Below, one piece after another: positions 1 through 14,339 of a stretch of 64,000 nt of DNA; within the stretch, counting starts at the first letter, position 1, and each line of letters opens with the position of its first letter. Where the stretch lies: NCBI GenBank assembly GCA_016617855.1, contig JAECUM010004978.1:23234-87233 (forward strand), in the 5' to 3' direction. Below the pieces are notes generated by a model. That model had not been told where the DNA came from. It searched no databases and worked only from the letters and a program-made list of their open reading frames with translations. Source of the DNA: Megalonaias nervosa (taxonomy: Eukaryota > Mollusca > Bivalvia > Unionida > Unionidae). Position numbers and translations under genes: made by a program.

Positions 1-956
1 AGGCTGGGGATGGGCTCATTTAATCTCAAAATATATTTGGGCTAGGATCTGCCTTTTGGTTTTGAGAAAATAAAAAAAAAATCGTTTGGGTGGAAATTTT
101 AGGGTCTCCGAGATGGTAATTTATATTTGTTTGGAGGGTTGGGAGGGGTGGAAAGAGGTCTTGGGCTAGAATCTGCCTTTTCCCTTACTACTATGTTTAG
201 GGCACCTTTTCTAGTCCCTTCCTCTTGCTGTGGAGGCGAACAGTGTAGTCCTGAAGAGGGCTGCTCGGACGCTCAGGTGGCTGCCGAACTCCCATGCTAC
301 TTCGGTCACAGGAAGACGACCCTATGGCCTGAGCCGCCTGAGTGCAGGATTGCTACTACGGCTGCCAGTGAATCCACACCTGCCGCTTCGCCACTTCCCC
401 GTCGCCGCAGGACTTGCAGGATGATGGAATGGGATAGTGATCTGGTGCAGTCATGACTTGCGCGTGAGAATTGGATTTCAGTGAGGAGAAGTTGCGCACT
501 CATCGACCTCACTCTCTCGTCCCCGCATATCTGGGTCCAGTGGCAAGACAGAGTCGAGACGGCTGGAGATAGGGGGGATGCAGTGGATGGCCAGCAGTGT
601 CTAAGGTGTCTCACTGTGCCCTAGTCGCGTTCCACGTCGCTTGCTGTAACCGCCTTTCTGCCCGTTGACCAGCTGGTGGTTCCTCCGCGCAGTCCGCCGG
701 GTCCAGTCTTCACATGCTTAGGCAGACAAACCTAGATCACCGAGGGTTTGAGATCCGACGGCTACCCTCAGCCTGGTTTAGCCGGCTAGTCGAAGCCGTT
801 GCCCGTGGTGTGGCCGCTGCGCATGCTACAGCTACTGGGAGCCACAGGTGAGAGTTGAGTGACAGGTGGGGACCAAAGGTGGACTAGCTACCCCATGGGA
901 GTACGACTGCTACCCCGCCAGAGGTACTACCCCTCCCTGAACACCCCATACACCAC
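1..956. other. GC-richer unassigned DNA
   Basis: This stretch is visibly richer in G and C than the following 30 kb. Open frames exist on both strands (127-456 plus, 306-614 minus), but they overlap each other, have no recognisable motif and read like by-products of composition. I see no gene that I can support. Confidence 0.3.
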
Positions 957-1019
957 ACATACATACATACATACATACATACATACATACATACATACAT
1001 ACATACATACATACATACA
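957..1019. repeat. (ACAT)n microsatellite
   Basis: About 15 uninterrupted tetranucleotide units. It is translated as a false Thr-Tyr-Ile-His repeat in one frame. Confidence 0.95.
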
Positions 1020-1167
1020 ACGAATGATTATTCAAACATTAAACCGCATTATAAATGTTATGGACAATCCGTAAACTAAAAAGTGCTCATGTCTATGTGA
1101 TGTTATAATTAGTTAAAGAATGTATACATATATAATTTGCATATAATATGCTTTCCAAATATTTATT

Positions 1168-1418
1168 TGTTTTGTGGATATAACGCCATTTTTCAGCACA
1201 TGATAGGTTATACGTGGCGGCCAGAGTAGCTGCTGGAGGAAGATCCAATCAAAAACCAGGGAAGAAATACCAACGAAAAGGAAGCTACAAACAGTATTTC
1301 TTACATGCCGACATTGGCCAAGCCCGAGACTGGAACCCACAAGGACAAAGGTCAGATGGCAGTTATCGGAAAAGGCTAGCACCTTAGAACCGGCCACCAG
1401 GGCCCCGCTTGACAAATC
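1168..1418 (-). repeat. tRNA-derived SINE, diverged copy
   Basis: This matches, with many substitutions, the same SINE seen at 5275-5528 and 15377-15634. Shared landmarks are the AACGCCATTTTTCAGCAC segment, the GGCGGCCAG segment and the CGAGACT segment. On the minus strand the order is tRNA-like head, body, tail. No clear target duplication remains, so it is older than the other copies. Confidence 0.7.
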
Positions 1419-1419
1419 A

Positions 1420-2337
1420 CTCTGATATAAACATAGTATTCAGTCAGTGTAACTATTATATCTAAATTATCTGCAATCTCTCATCTGACATAATACTGAA
1501 AGGGCGATATGTACGATTAATTACATACTCGTATGCCACAAAACTGCCTGTGTTAAAGTGGCTTCACACGTGAGATTAAGAGAAACAATTATTTAAAAGA
1601 AAAGATACATTTAACTTTTAAAAAATCTAATTTGTGGTATAAGTGTTTTCCCATAAATTAGATAAGCGTAACTGTCTTTCTAAGCAAAAATTAACATAGC
1701 CTTCAGTGGCACTGAGAAGGTTATCAGCTGTGACTTTCGCCCTACAGTCCTGAGTAGGACTAATAAAGCGAATGGTTGCGACATTCCAACTACAAGAGCC
1801 AACTTTTGTTTCAAAATGTGTTAAGTTTCATTTGACTATCACTCCGAATGTTAAGGGGTAAACTTTGTTAAGAAAAGTGGGAATAATGGCGTCATACCTT
1901 CTAGATGTGTTTTTCGTTTGCGTGCAAAATGTCGTGCAAAATCTCGTTCACCGTTCACGACATGGACCTTTGATCGATGCATGTGATTGGGGATAATAGA
2001 ACAGAATAAAGGGGTTACATTTAATCAAACCTATTATGATTTAGTTCGTAAAAGTAACTTCCAACGTAATATACTACTATTATATTTGACCACATTTTAC
2101 TACGATACTGATTATTAATTGATCTCCTTGTTTAATATTGTACTGATGATAATTCCCCTACCTCTATAAACACTTTTCAGACGTCATACAGCCTTTGAAA
2201 AATGAATGAGCTAAATATGAATGACAGACTGGTGGAGAATAGACTTAAGACAGTGTGTACAAAATATTATCAAAGACGTTCGTTGGGATACAGGTTGAAA
2301 AAGTGATCAATATATTGCCTAAAACAGTGGCTGTAAA
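1420..2337. other. No gene seen
   Basis: AT-rich sequence with only short open frames. I see no coding, RNA or repeat signature. Confidence 0.4.

Positions 2338-2388
<51 letters not shown>
2338..2388. repeat. (ATT)n microsatellite
   Basis: About 16 trinucleotide units ending in TATATAATG. Confidence 0.95.
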
Positions 2389-2390
<2 letters not shown>

Positions 2391-2754
2391 ATGTATCTGA
2401 GCCATGATATAGTTGATAACATTATTGGTCACCGCATATAGCCATGATTAAACAATAAGCTAAATAAATACATCAAAGTAGATAGAGGTCATACAGTTGC
2501 AAACACACGGGTAAATACGGTAATACATGTTTTTAGAGTTGTTTGAAGTGCAGACTAAATATATTACTTTCTGACTGAATCCAATGATTTCATATATCTA
2601 GTCAATTACAAATTTAATATATTAGCTATATTCTTCATATTTCTACTAAATATATATTACCGCAAAGTAATCAATACGAACTTACTACAATCAGGTACAT
2701 ACGGTAATACATGTTATGTAATCACACCAATGCCACGTGTATCTTCAGCTATGT

Positions 2755-2945
2755 TGTTGTTGTTTGGGTTTAACGCCCTGTTTAAAACACATGATTGGCT
2801 ATACATGGCGGCCAATATAATATGTGAGGGAAAACCCCGGGAAAGCCTAAGTAAGAATCACTGGCCCATGGGAATGTACTGGCAAGCCTTCTCACATGCC
2901 CACACTGGCCGAGCCCGAGACTCGAACCCACGCATTAAGCGTACG
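2755..2945 (-). repeat. tRNA-derived SINE fragment
   Basis: Copy of the SINE at 5275-5528. It has a short TTG tail on the left, the TTTAACGCC segment, the TACATGGCGGCCA segment, the tandem CCCGGGAAA region and the CGAGACTCGAACCCACGC B-box-like region. The A-box end of the tRNA head is missing on the right. Confidence 0.75.
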
Positions 2946-3002
2946 AATTTTGAAGTTGTTGCCTTAAAGTTCAGAGTATTGATATTATATATTTTGAGAT
3001 AG

Positions 3003-5261
3003 AATTCAGTGATGGATAGACTTATTCGATAGCTTCAGTGGAAAAAATCAGCTGCATATTTAATAGATAAACTAGGTAGAAACGTGATTTCAGATATCGT
3101 CTCAAATTAAGCAAAAATAACTTAAAAACACAGCCAGGTGCACACGATATTCCTCAGTCTACATCGTATCGTATTCCTTGACCAAAAGGGTACCTTGAGT
3201 CGCCTATATATCAGGCTATAGCTGACATGCAGATTTATAACTGAAAAAATATTAAATTATATTCTTAGACTATAGTGGTATTATTATTAACAGCGTAAAT
3301 ACTAATTTTGCACAAAATACAGAAGAATTTACCACAAATGCAACCACTATCTTACACCTACGTCTACTGTTCATAGGGCATGTGGTATCGTGGTCTTACT
3401 CTTTTTCAATATTCAGATGAAAAATTTAGATTATATAAATGGTATAAAATATTTAAGTACTTGAGCTTCATTTCACAAAATCAAAAGAAAAAATAAATAA
3501 ATTTGTCCAATCAGGAGTCACCAATCAGGAGTCACCTATTTTTACTATCACCATTTATTTCCGTTCAATTTATTATTGCAATATATATTCGTCTTTCTCA
3601 TATGCAATAAATGATTAAAATGTCAAGATGACCATATATATGTGCATGTATTACTACAGGAAAGGAGATTTAAATAAGAGAAAGTATCTAAAATTCTAGA
3701 GGAATACACATAATTTAAAACTAAAATAAGGTATGCGTAAGTCAGTTAAAATGCAAAATAAGAAATACCTAAACGTTCACTAAATGAAGTTGGTGGGACA
3801 CAAAATCATTAGGGGTCATCACCATTTAGCATGATGGTAGAGACCTATGTGACCATGTTTGAAGCTAATTGCTGACCATAATTAATCCTAAATGTTAAAT
3901 TATATAAACTATATATATCTTTTTATAACCAATCTTCCAAACACTCTGTCTAGCACAGTCAAATCTTTCACGCTCGTCACACTGCACCCACCTTCCTTAC
4001 AACAGTTGTATTATCTGAAAGTGTTTAATACCCCACTGAAAGTCACTCTGAGGTAAACAAAAGGTATTCAGTTTGATTGTTATCCACAAATAAAACATTA
4101 ATGTAGTATTTACAACAACGTTATAATAACGTTAATTGTACATTCATATGTGGAACCAGTGTAGAACTGATGTTCTCTGTAGGACTCACAGTACAAATTC
4201 AGCTACCATAGCAAATCTATGCAAACACCATGCTAGTAAAAATTCAATAACTTTAAATTTCTGAATGCTCATGATCAAACATGTATTTATCTGTATATAC
4301 ATATCCTTGATGACGGCTTCGTGTAGAGGAAACAATATGAACCACGGTATTTTCTAGATCTGCGTATGTGTTTGAAATATGTGTTTGTTTGAAACGTGTT
4401 TTCAATTCCACACCAGAGAGTCAGGTGATAATTTCGGAAATGATTTTTTCCAGGTTCAGGTCTGTATAAGGACTGAACTTCTATCAATAATACATTGTCT
4501 CATTTGCAACTAGGTTAAGCTGTCAAAAGATTCTTCTTCCTCAAATCATGCTTTCATTATCAACCAGTCCTGACCGGCAAAACCCATGTGTACTTTATTT
4601 TGTGTTCACCCATTTCCAGCCTGGTTCCCATTCTTTTTATAGCATTAGCAGCGTGAGTCCTCTCTCTCTCTCTCTCTCTCTCTGTATTAGTTGTTCAGTC
4701 ACTAGTCAGTATATCAGTGTTACCTCAACTGACTCATATCTCTATCTCTCTCCTCTATCACTTTGTCTCTCTGTCTCTCACCCTGGATATATGATGGTAA
4801 AATTGACAAATTGACTAACAGAGACAAAAAAGAGATGAAAGATAAAACAATTTTATAGTTAACCCTCTGCACACCCATCCTACCTCTCTCTGTCGGCCTG
4901 TCAGCCATCATATCATTTTTGCGTTTGATGGCAAAACGGACAGACAAACCGACTGGGGAGAACAAAGGTATGGTCAGTAGAAATGGTATGTATAACATGA
5001 CAATGCCTTCGGTCAGTATGATTGAAGTACCTCTTGTTATTTCGACATTCCGCTGAGACTATTCCCCACGCGTTTCGATATACTGGTTCCTTCATAGAAT
5101 CGCCGTGCTTTCACTTCACGGTATGCTAACCGCGCAAGGTTTATAGTGTTGTACTTTCTAAATTTAAAGCAACTCCCATGTTTAAATCCTCGGCATCTCT
5201 TTTATTTATTTAATCAATATCAATGACAATTTGAAGATCAAAATAAGCAAATGGACATTAT
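3003..5261. other. No gene seen; short TC tract
   Basis: AT-rich DNA with a (TC)n tract at 4659-4683 and further TC-rich sequence to about 4780. Reading frames in this tract are low-complexity Ser/Leu runs. Nothing else is recognised. Confidence 0.4.
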
Positions 5262-5541
5262 CCAAAAGAATTTGTTGTTGTTGTTGTTGTTATAGGGTTT
5301 AACGCCATTTTTCAGCACAAGATAGGCTATACATGGCGGCCAGTATTAATGGTGGAGGAAGAACCCTGGAAAATCCCGGGAAGAACCACAGACCCACGAG
5401 AAGCTACTGGCAGGCTTTCTCACGTACCCACGTTAGCCGAGCCTGGACTCGAACTTACGCAGACAGAGGTGAGATGGCAGTGATCCGTAACGGTCAGCGC
5501 TTTAGACCACTCGGCCACTCGGGGCCCCCCAAAAGAATTTG
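5262..5541 (-). mobile_element. tRNA-derived SINE with 13-bp target duplication
   Basis: The element body (5275-5528) is flanked by the direct repeat CCAAAAGAATTTG at 5262-5274 and 5529-5541, a perfect 13-bp target-site duplication. On the minus strand it begins with a tRNA-like head carrying an A-box-like TGGCCGAGTGGTC and a B-box-like GTTCGAGTC. A unique body follows, then a (CAA)n tail, seen here as (TTG)n at 5275-5290. The intact duplication implies a fairly recent insertion by L1-type target-primed reverse transcription. Confidence 0.93.
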
Positions 5542-5970
5542 AATAGAACGAAAAGTGTTAGTCCAGGATTGTACAAGAAAATGCTTGTTAAAACTAAGCA
5601 GAATAATATTTCATATATTTAATGATAATGTCATCAAACAGGTTAGAGAATTTTTAATTCGTACTCTACGGAGATTCAAACCCAGGTGCGCCGGTAAACG
5701 GCACCCATCGCCTTCCATGCACTCACCAATCAATCCGGATTCCTAAGAAAGAAATCAAGGTATAAAGAATCCAGGGATAGTACTTTCCGTTCTATTTGTA
5801 ATTCTCTATAATTAATCCTATATAAATGCTAATGTATGAGTGTAAATTAGTGCATGCAATGATAGGGGAGAGACAGAAATGATTCCATGAATTATAAATT
5901 AGGGTCCAGATTACTCAACAAATAAATTTATTAAATAGTTAACAACTAATATGTTAATGAATACTTACTG

Positions 5971-6246
5971 CTCCGGTGCCCTAAGTGGTTAGAGCGTCCG
6001 TCTTGAATACCGGGGGTCGCTGGTTCGAACCCCGACCGAGTCATACCAAAGACATAAAAATGGTACTAGCAGTTGCCTCGCTTTGCGCTCAGCATTAGGA
6101 GGTTAGTGTTAGGACTAGTCGGCCTGGTGTCAGTATAATTTGACTGGGTGGTACATAATGCTAAATGTCTGCGGCATGATGACCCCAGTTGTAGACATCA
6201 CTATAAAATGGCACAGTCCAGACATCGTAGCGATATGATGGGAACA
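5971..6246 (+). mobile_element. Second SINE type, tRNA head plus conserved core
   Basis: The head at 5971-6045 has a tRNA-like fold potential with A-box-like TAAGTGGTTAGAG and B-box-like GGTTCGAACCCC. It is followed by a body containing the TTGCCTCGCTTTGCGCTCAG segment and a GGCCTGGTGTCAGTATAAT segment. I recall this body arrangement from SINEs of bivalves and other molluscs. That attribution is from memory. The head cannot be a functional tRNA gene because it runs straight into SINE body. Confidence 0.75.
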
Positions 6247-8650
6247 TTTTTAAAACTACGTTAAAAATCTAAATCACATGCATACACAATGAATAATTAC
6301 AGTAACAATATCAAATTACCTACAATAACTGTTGTGTATGAAAGACAAGTAGACCGAAAGTCAGATAGACAGACAGTAGAAAGGTAACATAAATAATACA
6401 CCAGTATAGCTTAAAACCTACCATAAAGGGGTAAATACTGTGGTCATTTGGTTCAGGGAGCAGGGGCCAGTTTTTGTGCACAAATCTAATGCCGCAATCA
6501 CCGGCCTAGTATTAAAAAAAATAATAAAAATAAAATACACAAGTGAGGTCAAAAGGGTCCATATTTTTGGACACCTATATTAAAACAAAGCATAAGAATA
6601 CTATCCACTTGACCAGAGAAGTCAATGGCAGTTCACAGCAAAAGAAGTTTATGCACCCCAACCCCAAATTTATACCTGCAATTTTCACGTCCGAAGGTCA
6701 TTTTTGACACCATGTGATGCTCACAGTGCAAACACAAGCCTTTTTCCTTGATGATAATTCTGCAAAACAGTGTGTACTAAAGAGGCTGATGCAATTGAAA
6801 ATGTTGTTTTCCAAGCCGTTTTTTAGATATTCTACTTGCCCGGAACCCACGTGTTCACTGCTATGGGAGGCTAGCTCTTCTTCCTAGCCGACAATTGGTA
6901 TTTCACTATCTACATACTGCAGAGTAACTATGGAAGGTGTACATGCCTGACATCAGTTTTAAGAGCAAAACAAGCCCGAAACACCTAGTTCACAAATATA
7001 TCCATATCTTTAATTAGTAAACAATAAGAGCTGAAAAGGTGTAACTATGATTGTATTCGAGTTTACTTCCCCTGGTATGCAGACGATTTTACGCGTCCTT
7101 TAAAACCCATAGAAGGTATCACGGTACCAATTGTTTTTCCATAGACCTTAATGCTGATGTTTGGGGAAACAAATATATCTTCTATCCTAACTGAGTGTGC
7201 ATGTCACACACTTTTCTAGAGAGCAGTGTTAGATTGTCAATTTGACAATGACAGAACCAGGTACTCCATTGCACTTAAGAGAGATAACTCTGCTGGAACT
7301 AGACAGGGGTATGAGTTATCTAATCACAACAGACACATTTTCAGTCATGTGTACCACATTTTCAAAAAATCATAAAAAGTACAAAATATGATCTAGATAG
7401 GAATTAACCTAGTCTCACATGTTGCCAAGAGGCTCAACTTTTTTTTAAGCCTAGCAGAAAGTACAACTCTTACATAATGCACCAATCACAGCTAGTGTTG
7501 TTGTTTATTTCTGAATACAATGTTCCCTACACCTTAAGCTCCACCCACCTGGACTTGCGCAATTGGTACCGTTATACCAGAAACCAAACGACAGGAAAAC
7601 AAACGAACCAAATGAGTTTGGATCCCGCGCTTGGTAACATAGCGTATACGCAATGAACGGAACATACCTGAATGATTACCCAATTGGCTATAAACCGAAA
7701 TGGAGGCAAATGTAAACATCCTTGGTATACAGAAAGAACAAATGAAGTAATACGGCTGCTGCAGATAATATGCTAGAAATAGAATAGCAATATAATTCAA
7801 TAATGAACAGTACCAATAGGATATTTGCAGTCTGCGGGGTTGTACAGAACGAACATAATATGAATTTCACGGCTCGGCGAATGGTTAAGTACAAACCATG
7901 CTATTGAACTATATACATGTATGATAACACGTCACAGTTGTTTATCTCAGCTTATTAAACCTGTAGATATTCACACATAAACTAACCTCTGTCTCTTATC
8001 ATTGTAGATATGGACTGATCTATGTTTATATACATGCGCTATGACATCGTTGTCTAATTCGCCATTGCAAGACATGTGAGTTTGATCCTATTGCTTTGAA
8101 CACTCATGTAATGAAGATACATGTTCTGGCGGAATAGATTAGTTTTTTATTCAGTCTTAGTCGACGTTGTTTCAGATCGACATAACGAAAACGTCCTAGT
8201 AGTTTACAGAACAAACACTGATTTTGTTTCCAATACTGCGTCTATGAAATGAGTAGTCATTTACCGACAATAGTGCTCATCGCAGTCAGAATTATTCCAT
8301 TGTGTATAAAACGATTAATCCCTTTTCGTTTCATATGGAATCAAACTCGTGTTCAGATCAGTTTAACTGGACAGAATATTAATATCGGCGAAACAAATTG
8401 TGACTTGCACAATATTTCAGCATTAAAATTAGGAAAATTAAGTGCCATCAAAGTCAAGAATCTTGATATATCTCGGTAACGTGACGAACATATCTTCATA
8501 TATTATAAGCAACACGTCTACTGTTTGAAACTTGGCTGATTCTGACTTCCATAAGTAGGGCCCATACTTTGTGTTTCCAGTAAAATATGTAATTGTTATT
8601 CGTATCATTATCAGAATATGAATATGATCAACACCTCACTTTTATTAACT
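6247..8650. other. No gene seen
   Basis: AT-rich sequence. Open frames at 7534-7894 (minus) and 8249-8479 (plus) are short, overlapping and without motifs. I do not support any as a gene. Confidence 0.35.
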
Positions 8651-8658
8651 TTCTTAGC

Positions 8659-9003
8659 ATGTGTTTTTGACTTGCTTCGTTACAAACATCATTACCAGAA
8701 AACACCCTATACAGCGGGTGTTTTTGACTTGCTTCGTTACGATTATCATTACCAAAAAACACCCTTTACAGCGGGTGTTTCCTTCGTTACGATCATCATT
8801 ACCAAAAAGCACCCTATACAGCATGTGTTTCTGACTTGCTTCGTTACGATCATCATTACCAAAAAAACACCCTATACAGCATGTGTTTCTGACTTGCTTC
8901 GTTACGATCATCATTACCAAAAAAACACACTATACAGCGGGTGTTTCCTTCGTTACGATCATCATTACCAAAAAAACACCCTATACAGCGGGTGTTTTCT
9001 TCG
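8659..9003. repeat. Short satellite array, period 46-62 bp, with internal hairpin
   Basis: About seven imperfect tandem units built on a TTGCTTCGTTACGATCATCA core followed by an A-run. Each unit then carries an inverted repeat with arms AACACCC and GGGTGTT around TATACAGC. Units with and without the 13-bp TTTTGACTTGC-like segment alternate. The long open frames on both strands here are by-products of the repeat. Confidence 0.9.
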
Positions 9004-10111
<1,108 letters not shown>

Positions 10112-10124
10112 CGTATGTATGTCA

Positions 10125-11095
10125 ATAGTTTGAACTAAATTTATGTTGGAAGGCATTTACAATGTTGTAACATGGTCCTAAAAGTCAAGTTGCATACAAT
10201 ATCAATTGTGTACACAAATGAAAGATACAAAATATTCTGAAAATCTACATACACATTACACAAGCAAACTAGAAAATAATTTCTCATTTGAAATGATTAC
10301 ATAATTCATGTCTAGATATCTAAATTGAGGCAGACATAGTTCACATGCAAGCACGAGAGGCAATATTAGAATGGTTTCGGTCAGATTATTGTTTCCAAGT
10401 TCGCCTTTGTAGAGCAGAGGTCTAATCGAACGCATACGTCTATAATTAAGTAATATTTAACTGAAAGTGAGGTCAGATAATGGGCTGATAAATTGCGAAG
10501 ATTAATTGATGCATATAATACTGGATATCACAGATCAACAGACATGTATCTACTTAAAGCCAGTAGCCCTAAAAACAGATTTAAACTATCGATAAACTTA
10601 TTTGGATATTTAACACAGTTGCCTATCAGTCGTCTAAAATAATAGGTGTAACGAATATAGATTTTATTGAGATAAATATGGGGATTTGTTTACGTTCTTT
10701 GACGATGCTAACTATTTCTAAGTAAATAATAAGTACAAAACTTGAGATGATTTTCACTCACTTATGTTATGTATATCTATGTTTTGTACCTCCTGGTACA
10801 TGATTTGTGTCTAATTTTTTCATTTTTATTCATGGCTGTAAATTGTACTCTTTAGTTAGATTTTGCCTATGTGACGGGGTCTGTTAAAAGCGTAAAATTA
10901 CATAAATAGATGCTTACGTATGTATTGACAATTACTGATAATAATCTCAATAATAAGACTTAGTGGCGTCTTTTGGTCAATTTTTCATTGGCTGATGGCG
11001 ACTGGACGGTTCTATAAGAATTCAATAACTCCCCATTGGTTGGGCTACGTCACATGAATAGGCAAGTTCGAGATAAATTGAGTAGTAAGATCCGT
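10125..11095. other. No gene seen
   Basis: AT-rich, no motif. The distal part may include the upstream portion of the LTR that follows, but I cannot fix its 5' boundary. Confidence 0.35.
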
Positions 11096-11634
11096 CACGT
11101 TGGATATTTTGTGAAATATAGTCGTAACAGAAGGTATATATAAGGAGAGAACTGTGCAATCAAATTCCTTCCTATTTTGGAGTCACTCTCATTTCTTGTG
11201 TTCTTGTTCTAAGTTTGCAGACGTGTTTTATGTTGTACTTCGATATTATTCGAGAGGGAGAAAACAAACATTTGTTTGGACTGTTCAGTGATAATAGAAA
11301 GTGTTCATTGTTTGGACTATAATATTATTCTCAAACTACTGTGAATTATTCAAAAGAATTCTGGACATCGCTATCTTCACAACGTCACTATTCCCGACGG
11401 ACCAGTATATTTCCGGTTTTGAAATTGATATGGATCTTTTCATTATTTAGGATATTCATTAAACTTTATCAGAATTATTTTGGATCCACTTCACAATACT
11501 TTAAGTTCCTTTCACACTATTATTCATAACTTTGATATTTAAATTATTTGTTAAGTTTTACAAAACTTGGTTTGTTTTTTTTTTGTTTTGTTTTGTTTTT
11601 TTCTGTTACTTAATTTGTGACCATAGAGTCGTAA
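11096..11634 (+). repeat. Gypsy-type solo LTR, copy A
   Basis: It shares an ordered set of blocks with the other LTR-like copies at 14.3, 18.5, 19.3, 23.7 and 62.8 kb. These are a TATATATAAGGAGAGAACTG promoter-like start, a TGTGAATTATTCAAA block followed by TTCTGGACA, an AAATTATTTGTTAAGTTTTA block near the polyadenylation region, and a terminal GACCATAGAGTCGTAA. No internal retroelement genes follow, so it is best read as a solo LTR. The 5' boundary is approximate. Confidence 0.7.
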
Positions 11635-11659
11635 GATATATATATTGTTACGACTCTAT
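11623..11659. repeat. 12-bp perfect inverted repeat at LTR junction
   Basis: ATAGAGTCGTAA at 11623-11634 is the exact reverse complement of TTACGACTCTAT at 11648-11659, with a 13-nt AT-rich spacer. It marks the junction where two LTR-family copies meet 3' end to 3' end. Confidence 0.95.
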
Positions 11660-12140
11660 AAAATAGTGAAAAAGAATAAGCTTTGTAAAATTTAAAAAAT
11701 AATGTGTTTCCCCAGAATACAAAGTGAAACATTTTAAATAACTTACAGTATGGTAAATAAAATCACTAATAGTCCTATCATACGTCCGAAGGTGTCGAGT
11801 ATTCCAGGTGCGTTCCAGTCTTATTCCAAGTGAAGTCCAATCTATTGTACTGATGTACAAATAATGTGGAATAGATTGATGTGGTACCACAATCATATAA
11901 TCCAAAATGTCCTTGAATGAATTCACAATAAATCCAAAAGAGTTACCTATGCCTGATTTTTAAGAATACCTTGTAATTCCAATGAATATTTGAAATAAGT
12001 AAATTAAATTTTCTTAAATGAACACAGTAAAGCAGATTCTACTCTGACTGATGTGTAAATATCTGTTATATAAAAATCTAAGATGCAATTTCAAAACATT
12101 CCAACACGTCAGCAAATGTTATGTCCTTTAGCTTCTACTC
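11646..12140 (-). repeat. Gypsy-type LTR, inverted copy B
   Basis: Read on the minus strand this shows the same blocks as copies A, D and E, in the same order. They are a GTGAATTCATTCAAGGACAT block, a CACTTTGTATTCTGGGGAAA block, a TTTTACAAAGCTTATTC block and the terminal AGAGTCGTAACA. The outer limit is approximate. It lies tail to tail with copy A. Confidence 0.65.
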
Positions 12141-13812
12141 AATCAGAAATTAGGTCACCTGGTTTTCCTAGCGGGAGACCCATGACCTGAACTCAAATCC
12201 AATTAAATTCGTCAACAAGATTTCTAATACAACTTGCAAAGTCAGAAGGCCACAATAATATGCTTACTCAACTGAACTTGTCTAATCCTAAGGTACCAAT
12301 CCACTATCTTGAAGCTACGTAACATGTCTTAAAATGACCCTTACAATCGATAATCATAAAAATTAACGAACATGATATAGATATACATAACAATATAATG
12401 TTTAGCGAAGCATCTGTAATAAATTTTGTGATATTAAATTTAAATTCCTTTTGTGATATATTGCTATTTTGGAAGCATAATTATTCTGATAAATATTTGC
12501 AGGACAGAACCATAATGAATTATTATTCAAACATATTTTATTGCCATAAATGTTGACAAATTGAGTTGTATTACAATTACTCTGAATTTAGAATAAGCCT
12601 TTCACCTACATTCGATAATAAATTTACATTGATAGAGGAACTGAATTAATATTAGTTCATATAATGATATGTCACGTTACATGACTCATGTAAAATATAC
12701 GAGAGAGAGAGACAGAGAGAGAGGGAGAGAGTTCAGTACATTAATGACCGTCACTGAAATTGGACAAGAGTACATACACCAAAATTAATACAATAACTTC
12801 TAATGAAGAGCTTAATATCTTTCTTTGTCAAACTGGCAGTAATTATTTGCGTCGAAAATTCACCTGAATTATATTTAGGATTTCGTCTCCACAATATGTG
12901 GGAACAAGTCAAATAACATTAGCATTTTGCAGTAAAAGGTGATGACCCATATGATAAAATATTTTAAGTGGCTTGTATCAAGATGTGATTGAGATTTTAA
13001 ACCAATTTTCTGCGCTATATAGTATACTATTTGCAATTAAATATGAATGATATTCATTTTCTGTCATCACCACAAGCACACAGTTGATTATTTCCCTGAT
13101 GAGTAGAATACAATTCATTATGTAAACCGCTACAGTTATTTCTGACCTGCAGAATAGATACTTTCCAGTCTCCAAATAAGAAATGAGCAAGCAATTGTGT
13201 TGTCTTAGCCCCTATTTTACTTCTGAAGATAGACTTTTTACTTTCATCTTTTCGAAAATACGTGAGTGAATTCCAAATATTAATACTTGAATGTAGGATA
13301 ACGTTTGTACTTAGATTTAGATTATGGCATTAATGTGAATAAATGTATTCAATTTCTAAGATAATACCAGCTTGTCTCAGCAACTAGTGTTGGTAGGAGG
13401 TCAGTAGAATAAGAAGAGTATATATTTTTTTTAAATAAAACCTACATTTATCCGCCATCGTTGGTGAACCGGATTCGTCATAGAATTGTCTACACAAAAC
13501 ATTTCTAGTTAGACCAATCACAATTGTCTCTGATGAAAAGAGATAATTTTTGTTTTGGATTTAGTTCAGGAAAAATGGTATACATTCTATTTTGCAAGAA
13601 TCATCTGATGAATAAACCAATGAGCAATCATCATCACCTAAAGAGTTAATATTCACAATAAATAATAACGGACTTAAAACAGATCTATGTGGTACGTTAG
13701 CCTCAAAGTATTGCTATTTGATACGGCAGTTTTTACAAAACCTACTTGGGGTCTATGAGGTAGGTACTCAGAAAACGAGTCAGTACGAGAGCTATTAATG
13801 TCAATGCACTTT

Positions 13813-13814
<2 letters not shown>
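12141..13814. other. No gene seen; GA tract
   Basis: AT-rich with a (GA)n tract near 12700-12731. Nothing else is recognised. Confidence 0.35.

Positions 13815-13880
<66 letters not shown>
13815..13880. repeat. (AT)n microsatellite
   Basis: About 33 AT units. Confidence 0.97.
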
Positions 13881-13883
<3 letters not shown>

Positions 13884-14339
13884 CTTTAAGCTTTAGAGAC
13901 TTCTCAAAAGAAAACACACGTGCCATCCTTGTTAAACAATGTAGACTTGTCGGGAATCAAAACCGGATTAATATCTGAATATAAAATTCTCTGAGCATAG
14001 GCGATTCCAGAGATGTTTAAAACACCAGTTACATTTATCAGTACAATGCAACAGTGATATAGACCTGTAATTTGAAAGATCACTAGGAGATTCCTTTTTA
14101 TACAAATCAAGCTTACATTAACAAATAAAGAAGAAAGGCTTTAAATTCAACCACTAGTTGTCATGTTTCTTTGAAACAAATAAGTTTTGGTGTTACGATT
14201 GAAGATGACAAAACAATTATAGAGCGATGGATCACGACCACCTTTCTGGCAAATATACAGGACCACATTACACTAATTGTAATTAAAAATAAAACTATTC
14301 TAACTGTTATATCCCGAATATTTGTAATAAATTGTCACG

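Noticed and set aside
127..614. Overlapping ORFs on both strands in the first 600 bp
   Set aside because: Both strands are open because of local GC content. No motif, promoter or splice context.
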